This document shows positions 10,274 through 20,021 of a stretch of 64,000 nt of DNA, piece by piece. The stretch comes from Panagrolaimus kolymaensis. Its lineage: Eukaryota; Nematoda; Chromadorea; Rhabditida; Panagrolaimidae. The DNA is taken from positions 1,550,001 through 1,614,000 of the forward strand of contig JAJQJQ010000045.1 of NCBI GenBank assembly GCA_028622995.1, given 5' to 3'. The translations under genes and the position numbers were made by a program. The notes beneath the pieces are model-generated. The model ran no database searches. It saw only the letters and a program-made list of their open reading frames with translations, and was not told the DNA's origin. Positions within the stretch are counted from its first letter, which is position 1. Each line of letters starts with the position of its first letter.

Positions 10274-13200
10274 ATGTCGTCAGCTTCGGACAAAGAAAAA
10301 GAAGATGCTTCTACTGGTATGAAAAAACATGCGAAGGATCTTCTATATTAATATATGCAAACTCTTAAAAAACTCTAATAATCAAACACATGTTTAACCA
10401 AATAAAGATTGTGCGAAATTAAAATATTATTGAACCAGATAGAAAATTTTTAATATTCAATCCATGATATTTTCTGTTTATCCAAGAGAATTTTAGCAAG
10501 TTTACACGAATGAACACAATTTTCTAGCAGATTGGAAACGAGTTTTCTATAGTCTTCATATTTATGGATTTTATGTAAATCATTACTCAATTGATAGAAA
10601 TCTCCATCAAGAACCAGCTTTTTAGATGCCATTTTACCGTTGATAAACAAATTGGAATCCTTCAAACAAAGTATGCGTGGTTGTTCTTCATCATCCAAAG
10701 TTAAGTAAGCTTCCCATTTGTTTCCATCTTTCATATAAAAAAGTTTTTTGACGACGACAAGATGGTTTGGATTTTTAAATTATTTTATAAAAAAGCATAT
10801 AAACAATTTCTTTTCGTTCAACTCGATAATTACAACGTTACAAAATTGCAACTATAAAAAATTTTATGCTTGCAAAGCAAACATTTAAAATTGCTTAAAG
10901 GCTTTACAAACAATGAAATAACAACCGAAAATAACTCTTTCTCAACAAACATAAACCTATGCATTAATAAAAACTCTATAAAAAATATTTTGAAGTATCA
11001 TCGAAATTTTATTTTTAAAAAAAAAATGATAAAACTAAATAAAATTGCTATATCTTTTCATTTTTTTTTTCTTACCATTTTATCACTCAAAAATTATTAT
11101 ATTAAACTAAATATTGCATTATCAATGTTAATGTTCTTAATGATAGATTTTTTTACGGATATTTTATGCTGTTTATCCAGTGTTCTTACTCGCGCCGCAC
11201 CCGCGCCGCGCCGGCGCGCGCCGGCGCGCGCCAGCTGGCGCGTGGCGCGGTGCTTGGCGCGGCTTTTCAGAAATCCGATGCTCGACGCGGCGCGAGAAAA
11301 ATTAAAAAAAATTTTTAAAATTTTAAAATGCTTGGATTTTCCAGAAAAAAATTGATTTAATCTTAGTAAAACCTCAAATATAGCGTTATTTTAAGTATAT
11401 CTTACTAAATAAATAAAAAAGTTAATGTTTTTGGTCATTATTTAAATTTTTTTTCTGGCGCGTGGCGCGGCGCTGGTGCTCAAAATTTTAAAGGCTGGCA
11501 CGTGGCGCGGTGCCTGGCGCGGTTTTTCATTTTTCTGGCGCCCGGCGCGGCGCTTGGCGCGACCAAAAGGCAAAGTAAGAACACTGTGTTTATCAAAGAA
11601 AACTCTTTTTTGTCGATTTTTATATAAGTTATGGAAGGAGTTATTCAACGAAAAAAATAAACACACGCCTTTTATCCAGCTTCGTTTTTTTTTGTTTGAA
11701 TCACAAAAGTTATAACTTTATGGAACCCAATTGGCAGACCTAAAAAAATATTTTAAAAAAAACCACAAAGTTGGAAAATTTGTTTCAGTTTTCTCAAAGA
11801 TATTTAATTAATTTGGTTAGGCATGTGTTATGATATATGCATAATGCATTTCTAGTATTCTTATAGCTCTTTAAGATTTTGCATATATTAACAAAAGATC
11901 CTTAGTATCTTACCATAATAATGTTTAAAAAATTTTTATAGCATCACCTCAACCTTCATCGAGCTCAAATGCTCCATCTTCATCTGTTTCAACTTCAGTT
12001 GGACAAACTCCATCATCGTCAGCTTCTGCTGGTGCAACATCATCGTCAGCTTCTGCTGCACCTCTACCTATGTCACTGCAAACTTCAGTACAAGATGAAT
12101 TTAAATATTTTTCAAGTAAAAATTTTGCCTTCAATATTTCTTTTAATTTATAATTTATTTAGAAATGGAAAATGTTTCAAAAATTGATACTACATCAACT
12201 TCATCGCCTCTCAAGAGTATGTTCAAGCTTTGAATATAAAAATAATTTTTTTATTTTTTACTTTTATTCTAAATATTTAATACCGAAATTTAATTTAATA
12301 ATTTTCAATACTTTCAACAACTTTCTATTTCCAACATCAAACAAAAATGTGGATAAAAAATATAAATTAAAATTACATTCGAAAAAGTAAAATGCATTTT
12401 TTTTATTCTTATTATGTACAGCATGAAACTAAAATAACTCAAGAAAGTTATAAATTCTCCAAATGATTATGGAATATTGGCTTGCAATAAAAACCCGCTG
12501 GATTAATTGAATCAATTATATGCTTATTTTTAATAAGAAATATTTTTAAAAACAGTTAAAAACTAAAATAATAATTCAGCAAATTTAAAATAATCAAAGG
12601 TTCATTTTCACATAATAAATCTGGAACAAAAATAAATATTTAAAAATTGATTTTTAGAAAAACCTTCAAACGTCTCATCTTCAAACAAAGGCAAGAAATT
12701 AAAGGGACAAACAGGTACTTAAAAAGTTTGAAAAACACATATGAAATTTAATTTTAGCATCGTCATCAACTTCATCATCTGCTCCTTCTTCATCGGTAGC
12801 TTCATCCTCATCAGCGCCTTCATCATCTGCTCCTTCTTCATCAGTTGCTTCATCATCGGCACCTTCATCATCATCGGCAGCTTCTTCATCATCAGCTGCT
12901 TCATCATCAACACCAGTTCAAACAATATTTTTCCCTGCGAGTAAGTAAAAAAATATTATACTTACAGCCATAAACCTTATCAACCATCAAATATTCATTT
13001 TTTATTTTAAATGTTTGCCCCTATTTTCAATATTAATCATTTTTTTCTCAGTCATGGATTAATCATTGCACACGTAATGGAATGCCAGAACATTCTATAA
13101 TTTAATACACAGTTATGGTATTAATTTTTGCAATAGAAATATTTCTATTATGATCAGAGTTCTCGAAGCGTCGAAATTCTTCGGATCAACTTTTGACACT

Positions 13201-15517
13201 TCGATTTGAAATCGAATTTCTTCGGATCGATTTTCATACCGATGCTTTGAAATTGGTTCAAATTTCAATCAAATCAAATTTATTCTAAAAAATCGACAGC
13301 TCGGATTATGATCAACAAAAACTCGGCCAACCAAATCCAGAAATCAAAAGGAAAGAAAAAGAGGTATTGTAAATCAAAAACAAACATCAATTGAATTTTA
13401 TAATGCGATTTTGATATCTCTTGTACAATATTTCCAAAATCAAATTTAATTTTTAAAAAATTTAACTACCACTCTGAAAAAGTTGTAAATAAATTTTTCT
13501 ATTCTCAAACACTTCTAAAAAATGATTTAAATCAACCAATCGTTCCTCGCAGTTGAAATTAGTGTTCATAAATTTCAAGCATAGTGATTTTCAAAATTCA
13601 CAAAAAAAATTTGACAAATTCCATTATCAAAACAAAAAATGAAATGAAAATCATTAAAACCGTAACAAAAAAAATATTGTAGCAAAGAAAAAACAGTAAA
13701 TATCTTGATTTTCGTTTCTTTCATTTTTTTCATGAATGATTTAAAAAAATAAAATTTTGAAATTGTAATTTTTTTGAAGAATCAACAACAAGGAAACTTG
13801 ATGGTGTTTGAATTTTAAGTAAAATTGGATAAAGCATTAAAATTTTTAAAAAGCTTTTAAAAATGTTTTTACATGTCAGAGTTGTCAATAAAATTTCTTT
13901 TCTAATATTTATTCATGTTCAATAAAATGAACTATCAAATTCCATTTTGACGCAAATTTGGTTTTGAATATCGTTGTCAAAGTTGCAAAGCTTAAATGAA
14001 ATACACCATGGGGACTATCATTTTTTAATAAATATTTGATGGTTGATAAGGAAAATAAAATTTAAAAAATTCGGTCATAACCAAAAACTTCTGTTATTTT
14101 TTAACTTTAAATTATGAAATACAAACAAATATATTAAAAATAACTCGCTTTTTTAGATTTATCAAAAGTCTTACAAGCTGCTCTTTTGAACGTTGATGAT
14201 ACTTCTTTTATTGGTGCTCAACTTTCAAGACATAAGAACTTAGCACAAAATGTGGATCTTGATAAAGCACACAAGTATTTCTGCTATGTGTTGCTTGATT
14301 GTTCAATTGTTTTGCCTGTTGAACAATGCACTTTTGAAAACTTTGTCCGCGGATCATTCTATGCTGGCAAAGGTGAAGGAGATCGTCCTGTTGATCATAT
14401 GAATGACGCTTTAGCTGCAATAAAAAAAGATGTAAGTTTCAAACCAAAATTTGCTTGATGCTAGCATTATAAAAAGGTTTTAAAACAACATCAGAAACAA
14501 GAACTTTTTCGGAAAATAAGTATAACCAAAAGCCATTTTATTAAACTTTAATTAAAAAAGTTTTAATTTGTGTAAATAAATTTATGGTTTTCTACGAGGA
14601 TTCTCGCCTTTCACAATCAAAATTATTTTAAATTTATTTATGACTTACAAAATATTTTTTACTTTTGAATAAAGTTATACCATTCTAATGTCAAAGCGCA
14701 ATAGTGGCGGAGTAGCGGTGGACCCAAAAAGTTAACAAGCAGCCATTTTTTTATTTTTTGATGAAATTGAAATATGCTTGTACGAAAAGATAGATAAGAT
14801 TCTAATTTGAAAAACGTCTGGAACAGATTTTTTTAAAGCCATTCCAAATTTTTTAATTAAGCGTTAACTATAAAAAATTTCAAAAATTGCACGCTGCGTT
14901 TGGCCATTTGTACTCCGCCATTAACTCATTTTTAAAGCGCTGTGATGTATGTAGAATTAAAAAGGCAACAAGAAAAACTATTTATTCAGAAAATAAAATT
15001 CCTTCAATGGTGATTGTTTAAAAACCTTTTTATAATGCTGGCATTTTGTTTCATTAAAAATTTTAATTTTTAGCCAAAATTTGAAAAAATTCGGGAAATC
15101 TGGAAGACTAACGGTGGAGTTATTGCACTTCCAATATTCAACTATGTCAGTGAAGATGAATCATTATATAGGGAAGGTGTATTGATCAACACATGCAAGC
15201 TTCCTAACATTGGAGATGAAAACTTGCATTTAAAAAATCGACAAGGTGGACAGGTCGATAAGTACACGAGTAAAACAACAACACGTGACGATTTGGATAA
15301 ATTTGGCTTGTTCAACTTATTTATGGCTTATCAAATCTTCAAGCAAAAAATCCATCGTCCATTTTTTAAACAAGAAATTGGTGCGGCAAATATTTTATCT
15401 GGTACAAAACCTTCAAAGGACGTGCTTGCTGTGGTAATTGAAGGTAAAGTTTTTATTACAAAAAAAAATGCTTCAAGAAACGAAATGTCTTTGTTACAAA
15501 GAGATTTAAATAAGTAA
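10274..15517 (+). CDS. GIY-YIG endonuclease of the LEM-3/ANKLE1 type, without ankyrin or LEM domains
   Basis: Seven exons: 10274-10316, 11942-12115, 12163-12216, 12658-12714, 12758-12940, 14157-14431, 15074-15517. They join in phase to 409 residues. Residues 1-170 are low-complexity Ser/Ala/Pro. From about 210 the protein follows the GIY-YIG core of LEM-3/ANKLE1: 'FCYVLLD' (Tyr 214), 'FYAGKGEGDRP' (Tyr 239, Arg 247), 'EIWKTNGGV', then 'YREG' (Glu 296) and 'LKNRQGG' (Asn 317). All expected catalytic residues are present. LEM-3/ANKLE1 nucleases cut branched DNA or chromatin bridges; that role here is inferred from fold only. A TTTTTTTCAG acceptor sits three bases before the ATG, which suggests trans-splicing. 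Introns 1, 5 and 6 carry MITE-like insertions. Degenerate copies lie at 6.9 and 17.2 kb. Confidence 0.82.
10450..10734 (-). CDS. Hypothetical 94-codon open frame nested in an intron
   Basis: ATG at 10734, stop at 10450, inside intron 1 of the GIY-YIG gene on the opposite strand. The product starts MKDGNKWEAYLTLDDEEQ and has a balanced, soluble-protein composition (Asp, Glu, Lys, Leu) with no A/T-run bias, unlike chance frames here. I do not recognise the family. It may be a small nested gene or one exon of a decayed gene; no partner exon was found. Confidence 0.35.
   Translation of the reverse strand: MKDGNKWEAYLTLDDEEQPRILCLKDSNLFINGKMASKKLVLDGDFYQLSNDLHKIHKYEDYRKLVSNLLENCVHSCKLAKILLDKQKISWIEY
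11178..11586. mobile_element. hAT-type MITE with GC-rich subterminal repeats
   Basis: Terminal inverted repeats CAGTGTTCTTACT / AGTAAGAACACTG are exact over 13 bases. They are flanked by an exact 8-base duplication TGTTTATC (11170-11177 and 11587-11594). An 8-base target duplication and CA(G/T)-starting ends are typical of hAT elements. Both internal ends hold dense GGCGCG/GGCGCGGCGC motifs, very unlike the AT-rich surroundings. No transposase is encoded. It lies in intron 1 of the GIY-YIG gene. Confidence 0.88.
13155..13304. mobile_element. Probable small hAT-type MITE with TCGAA-rich ends
   Basis: A 150-base unit flanked by exact 8-base direct repeats ATTATGAT (13147-13154 and 13305-13312). 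Ends are imperfect inverted repeats: CAGAGTTCTCGA on the left against CCGAGCTGTCGA read from the right, about 9 of 12 matching. Internal TTCGGATC/TCGAA motifs recur. It lies in intron 5 of the GIY-YIG gene. Weaker than the elements at 11.2 and 35.5 kb. Confidence 0.55.
14704..14921. mobile_element. Possible Tc1/mariner-like MITE (TA target)
   Basis: Inverted ends GTGGCGGAGTA and TACTCCGCCAT (10 of 11 bases pair) are each bordered by TA (14702-14703 and 14922-14923), the usual Tc1/mariner target. The unit is about 218 bases, in intron 6 of the GIY-YIG gene. The short repeat makes chance or another origin possible. Confidence 0.45.
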
Positions 15518-15736
15518 ACAACATGCAATGCAGAATTTAATTCAACATGTTTGTATAATTTTTTTTGGAAAATATAAAAATCTTGAAATTTTTATATTTT
15601 CAAAAAAAAATAAGTCCCAAATAAACTCTTTTTTGTTTTTATTCATCAATTAATAAAGCACAAATACATACATTAATCAAGTTTTATAATTTTAAACGGA
15701 AGATATTTTTTCTTAATTTATTACAAATAATTAATA

Positions 15737-16609
15737 TTAAGATGGCTTTTGTACTCGGGCTATAACACCAACTTTTTTGTCATCCAAGATTTTATCAATT
15801 AATGCTTTAAATTCATTTTTAATATTTTGTGCATTTTTACCATAAATAAAAAGAATTCCAACTGAATGAGGAGGAGATGACAAATTTTGTTTTAAAAAAT
15901 TGCATAATAATGATGCATCATTAAAAAACGAAGTGGAAAAATTGAAAATATCCAAGTAAATATATTCAAGAGAATTAACAAACTTGATTTTGCTAAGATT
16001 ATAAAGAGTCATTCGAGAAAAATTTTCTTCTTTACTTTTAAATTCGATTGTTTTGACGTTTGGAAGATATTGGAATATAACATCAATGGAAACATTGGTG
16101 CCATTTGAATATAAAATGTTTGAATCTGTGAAAATAAAATCACGAATTTTTGAATCATTTTTTGATGTCAATAATTCAAATTCAGATAAACTTATAATTG
16201 AAGAATAAATTGTTAACGATTTTAATGAGCACCGATAAATAGGTTCCAAATTAAAAGCTTCATAAAGCGTTAAATGATTTGTAAACCAAAATAAAACCTT
16301 TTTATTCAAAGTATATACTTTTAAACGGCCACCTTGAGCATAACCGGATAATTCGGTTTTCATCCACCACCCGTGGCTCGTGAAAATAAGAAGTTGTCGT
16401 CGAGCAAAAAAATATTTACATGTTTGATATATTTTTTTGAGGCCTTCCGCAGATAATGGTTTGTAAATTAAATGTGAAATAATATCAGGAGGAAAAGAAA
16501 AATATTGTTTTCTTGGAGATTCAAAGGAATATTCTGAATACTTGGAAATGATAGACAATTCATTTTCAAACATTCGTAAAATAGCGGGTCTTTCAAATAA
16601 AGGACGCAT
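15737..16609 (-). CDS. F-box-like protein of a nematode-expanded family, single exon
   Basis: A 290-residue intronless frame starting MRPLFERPAIL. Around residues 38-70 it has 'FPPDIISHLIYKPLSAEGLK' followed by 'IYQTCKYFFARRQ', the layout of the 'LP.S...Y..K....K.Y...CKYFF' F-box-like start common in Panagrolaimus-type proteins. The remainder (about 80-290) has LRR-like Leu/Ile spacing ('LKSLTIYSS', 'PNVKTIEF', 'NSLEYIYLDIF') that ends in an 'IYGKNAQNIKNEF' segment. These proteins are often treated as possible SCF substrate receptors, an inference from the F-box-like start. It lies on the opposite strand between the two GIY-YIG units, converging with the first. Confidence 0.75.
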   Translation of the reverse strand: MRPLFERPAILRMFENELSIISKYSEYSFESPRKQYFSFPPDIISHLIYKPLSAEGLKKIYQTCKYFFARRQLLIFTSHGWWMKTELSGYAQGGRLKVYTLNKKVLFWFTNHLTLYEAFNLEPIYRCSLKSLTIYSSIISLSEFELLTSKNDSKIRDFIFTDSNILYSNGTNVSIDVIFQYLPNVKTIEFKSKEENFSRMTLYNLSKIKFVNSLEYIYLDIFNFSTSFFNDASLLCNFLKQNLSSPPHSVGILFIYGKNAQNIKNEFKALIDKILDDKKVGVIARVQKPS

Positions 16610-17121
16610 AATTAATTTGTTTTATTAAATTTCTAACAAACGAAAATGGAAAAAGCAATAAACATCGATTTTTTTTTTTCATTTGTTATGCACATTTTTG
16701 TTGTTGTACAAAATAAATCTAAGGATCAATGATGATGACTTAAAGAAAAATGATTGTTGTTGTTTTTATCTTGTCCATTTTCTTTAGGGTAAAATAATAA
16801 ATGAATGCCAATACAATTTTTTTTTTTCAATTATGCCTTTGAGTTTGTTTATAAGCCAGTAGTTTCTAGTCGTCGGTACTTCCCTCATTCCATTTTATGA
16901 AAGATTTATTGCTTCTTATTCTTACCTTTAAATCTTGAAGTTCAAAGTTAAAAAATTCAAAAAAACAAAATTGTTTATAAAAATTTCGTTGGTTTATTCC
17001 ACAGTTTCTTATCTAAACCAAAGTTTCTAAGAATTATGATAAAAATAAAATAAAGAGGAGGAAAATTCGTGCAAAAAAAATTTTCTGGTACAATAAAATC
17101 TTTAAAAATTAAGATTGTCAC

Positions 17122-17163
17122 ATTTAAATAATAAGGACATTTCGTTTCTTGAAGCATGAATCA
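17122..17163 (-). repeat. Inverted scrap of the GIY-YIG gene end
   Basis: On the minus strand, about 24 bases (ATGCTTCAAGAAACGAAATG and a few more) match the last coding stretch of the intact gene near 15470. It lies just upstream of the second GIY-YIG unit, which points to local rearrangement. Confidence 0.45.
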
Positions 17164-17199
17164 GCTATATTATTAGCTAAATAAATGTAATTTTTTTAG

Positions 17200-18643
17200 A
17201 TTCATCGGCTGTCAAATATATCATTGAAACGCTTAGAGAAAACCCATTATTTGTTCCAAGTTCTAAAAAAGAAAAGAACATTCATGACTTGGTTAATATT
17301 CCAAAAGCTCAACCATTTGTCCGGTTTTTTTTGTTATATGCTACTTGATTATGGAAAAATCAGCAAAGAAACAGGCGAATGGGAATTCAGTGATTTTGTT
17401 TCATCAATTTTCTTTATTGATACTGCTGCCACTAATTTCAACTATGTCGTCAAAATGTTAGAAAAGTGTAAAAAGCCGGGTCCTGCTGCTGATGTAAGTT
17501 TCTGTCGACAGGCAAAAAAATAATAATAATGATGAATTTAAAAGGAGAAATGAACAAACGCAAATTGGATATATTCATAACAAAAACAATAGCAATTTGT
17601 GAACAATTTAAAAATGTACAAATGGTCGACAAAAACTACACATAACATTCCCCGGCAACTTTTTTTTAAATTTATTTCGCAGATCAACAAATACAATTCA
17701 CTCAAAAATCAACCAATGGAAATTATTGCTTTTTATAAAAAACTAAAATATTTCGTTTAAGAAACTGCTAAATGTAAAACTAGCTTTGCACAAAAGAAAA
17801 ATTTTTCATTTAAAAAATCTTCATCTTGTTCAGAGAGACGAATTATGAATAAATAAATATATTGAATCAAAATAATCTTTGTGAGCCATAACAAGGATCG
17901 TTTGAAGAAACCGCTACACATACTAATCTTTGCTAAAATTATATAGCAAAAGCACTTCATTTTATAGGAGAACTTTTTGAAATTTTTTGACATATTGCAA
18001 AAAAGCTTTTTGAAACACACTCTTGTGCCCACAAGTATGATAATAACGTCTCCATTGAGTTAAAATATATTATGAATAACAAAAATAATAAATATGTGTT
18101 GAAATTCTAATCTTAAATAAAAGCTGTTAAAAAAAGTATTAAAAAATAAAAAAAATTCAAAGAAATGTAGTTTCATACAATATAAAATATTTAAAATTAT
18201 ATAGAAAGTCTAACAAGTTATTTATTCTAAAAGGCTTAACACATTAATATTACTGACTGCGTTTGTTCATTTCTCTTTTAAAATGACCATTTATTTATTT
18301 TTTTGCTATGCAAAAAAATTATAATTTTAATTAAATAATCTTTCTCTCTCATATTTTTTTTTAGGAATTAACAAAAAAGATTCAAGAAATCTGGAAAAGA
18401 AATGATGGTGTATTGGTTCATCAAAATGTTGCATTTGTTGATGAAACGGAAGCTTTACTTGTTAAAGAATGCATGGTTTTAGCTTTAACTGATAAAAATG
18501 CTTCACTTCAAAGCAAGCTACCATCAACTATAAATTTGTCTTCTGAAGATAAAGAAGAAATTGGAGCTGTACTTCTTTTTAAAGCTTGGACGTGCTTCAA
18601 GCAACATCAATCTCCAGGCTTTTTCAGCTTTTCAAAATATTAA
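17200..18643 (+). pseudogene. Second GIY-YIG unit, frameshifted and lacking active-site motifs
   Basis: Two exons, 17200-17493 and 18365-18643, parallel exons 6 and 7 of the gene at 10.3-15.5 kb. The first acceptor uses the same phase. Homology is clear in 'FFCYMLLD' and in 'IQEIWKRNDGVLVH'. The first exon changes frame inside an 8-T run near 17325-17332; one T fewer would keep it open and restore exon phase. The GKG loop and its Arg are replaced by 'SIFFIDTAATNFNYVV', and the LTN/LKN strand near the end is absent. One Glu in 'LLVKECM' may match the catalytic Glu. So even if the frameshift is an assembly error, this should be a non-catalytic relative. No start exon of its own was found. Confidence 0.7.
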
Positions 18644-19320
18644 TAATTTATTTACTTGTTGTTGATTTTTGTTTTAATGATTATATCATCATTTTCAAAG
18701 GAGTTTAAATAAAATTTGTTTTTTTGTTTTTCTCTATAAAAAAATTACTCTTTAATAATTTTGTCGTGAAATTGCTTGTAAAAATAATTTATTGTTTTTT
18801 TTTTACTCTAAAGCTTTTTTATTCATAAATTAATACTGCTGTCAAACATTTATAAAAATGGACTTATTTAGCAGTTTTCACACAAACAAATAAACATCAT
18901 TTTCAAACATTGAAAGTCTGAAAACCGATAAAAAGCGACCAAAAAAATTTGAGGAATGGAAGTTTCTGGGACGTAGGAGTTATTGGCGTAAGAAATGATT
19001 AAAAGTAAAAAGTGAATGGGAAATTGGAAAGTGAAGGGCTGATGGAAATGAAAAAAATCAATAGAAAGTTTGCAAACACCGTTTTTTTGGTATTCTTTAA
19101 ATCATTTCTGAACATAATTTAACTCTCTTCTTCTTGAATTAAAACCCAAGAGCCCTAAATTCTAAAGTTTCTGCAGTTGTTTTGTGAACAAGCTTGTATG
19201 GTCTTCGGCCATTAATGGGTTGAAAAAAAAAAAAGAATGCTATTATTATTTTTTTAGGAAATTCACTTTATGACATTGGACAGAAAAATTTACATTAAAA
19301 AAAATTAAAAAAATGTTTCT
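18644..19320. other. Intergenic spacer
   Basis: Downstream of the second GIY-YIG unit. AT-rich; no gene, repeat or RNA recognised. T-runs near 19302-19315 (as A on this strand) act as the Pol III stop for the tRNA on the minus strand. Confidence 0.45.
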
Positions 19321-19391
19321 GGAGATATAGGGAATTGAACCCCAGACCTCCCCCACGCTAAGGGGGCGCTCTACCCCTGAGCTATATCCCC
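19321..19391 (-). tRNA. tRNA-Ala (anticodon AGC)
   Basis: A 71-base cloverleaf with no intron. Acceptor GGGGATA/TATCTCC includes the G3-U70 pair that AlaRS recognises. D arm GCTC/GAGC, anticodon stem CCCCC/GGGGG with loop TTAGCGT, T arm TGGGG-TTCAATT-CCCTA. The anticodon is AGC, read as IGC after deamination. A T-run follows the 3' end as Pol III terminator. Base 37 is G, where eukaryotic tRNA-Ala normally has A. Confidence 0.96.
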
Positions 19392-20021
19392 AACGAAATG
19401 CACTCGTTTGCTATGTGACTAAAAAGAAGAGCACAAAAAAAAAAGACAACGCATGCAACTTTTTTTAGTGTTGTTGACTGCTGCGTTCAAACAGAAAAAA
19501 ATGTTAGAAAAAAAAAGAAAAAAAACTGTAGCAATCCAAAAACATTAAAAGGTTAACCATCCAAGGATTTAAAGTACACAAAAACTATTTTTTGCAAAAT
19601 ATTATGTAATTAGCAGACGCCTTTTTTCCGTTTTCCACACCTTTAAAAAAAATATTTCTGGCAAACCCTTTAGTTATTCATTTATTTTTTGATTTGATCG
19701 AAGTTATGAAATTTTTATGCCTTTAGTTTTCCATTCATTCATTAACCAAAAAATAATTAAAATAAAGAAAAACTTCCCTAATTTTTTGTTCTTTGAGGTA
19801 ATTTTGGCGCACCTATGTATTTCATTTTGCGCGTTTGCTGCACCCATGAAAATAAAAGTTTATCAGTAATTAACGCACGTAAAAAAAATTTAAACAATAA
19901 GCAGTGGAGAAAAAAAAGGTGTATATAAGCTTCATGTAAGTTTTTCTTTGTCTATCAACAAGACAAGATTCGAGACTCAAAAAAAACTTTGTTTCGTGAA
20001 TCACAAAAAATAAAAAGAAAA
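19392..20021. other. Spacer and promoter region of the C-type lectin gene
   Basis: AT-rich sequence between the tRNA gene and the lectin start codon. It contains the TATA box listed separately. Nothing else recognised. Confidence 0.5.
19922..19929 (+). promoter_or_regulatory. TATA box of the C-type lectin gene
   Basis: TATATAAG, 100 bases upstream of the lectin ATG, at a spacing that fits a short leader of roughly 70 bases. Confidence 0.55.

Noticed and set aside
11442..11715. Arg/Ala-rich frames on both strands near 11.5 kb
   Set aside because: They are translations of the GC-rich repeat inside the MITE.
12719..12944. Met/Lys- and Ile/Phe-rich frames near 12.8 kb
   Set aside because: Out-of-frame readings of the Ser/Ala repeat exon of the nuclease gene.
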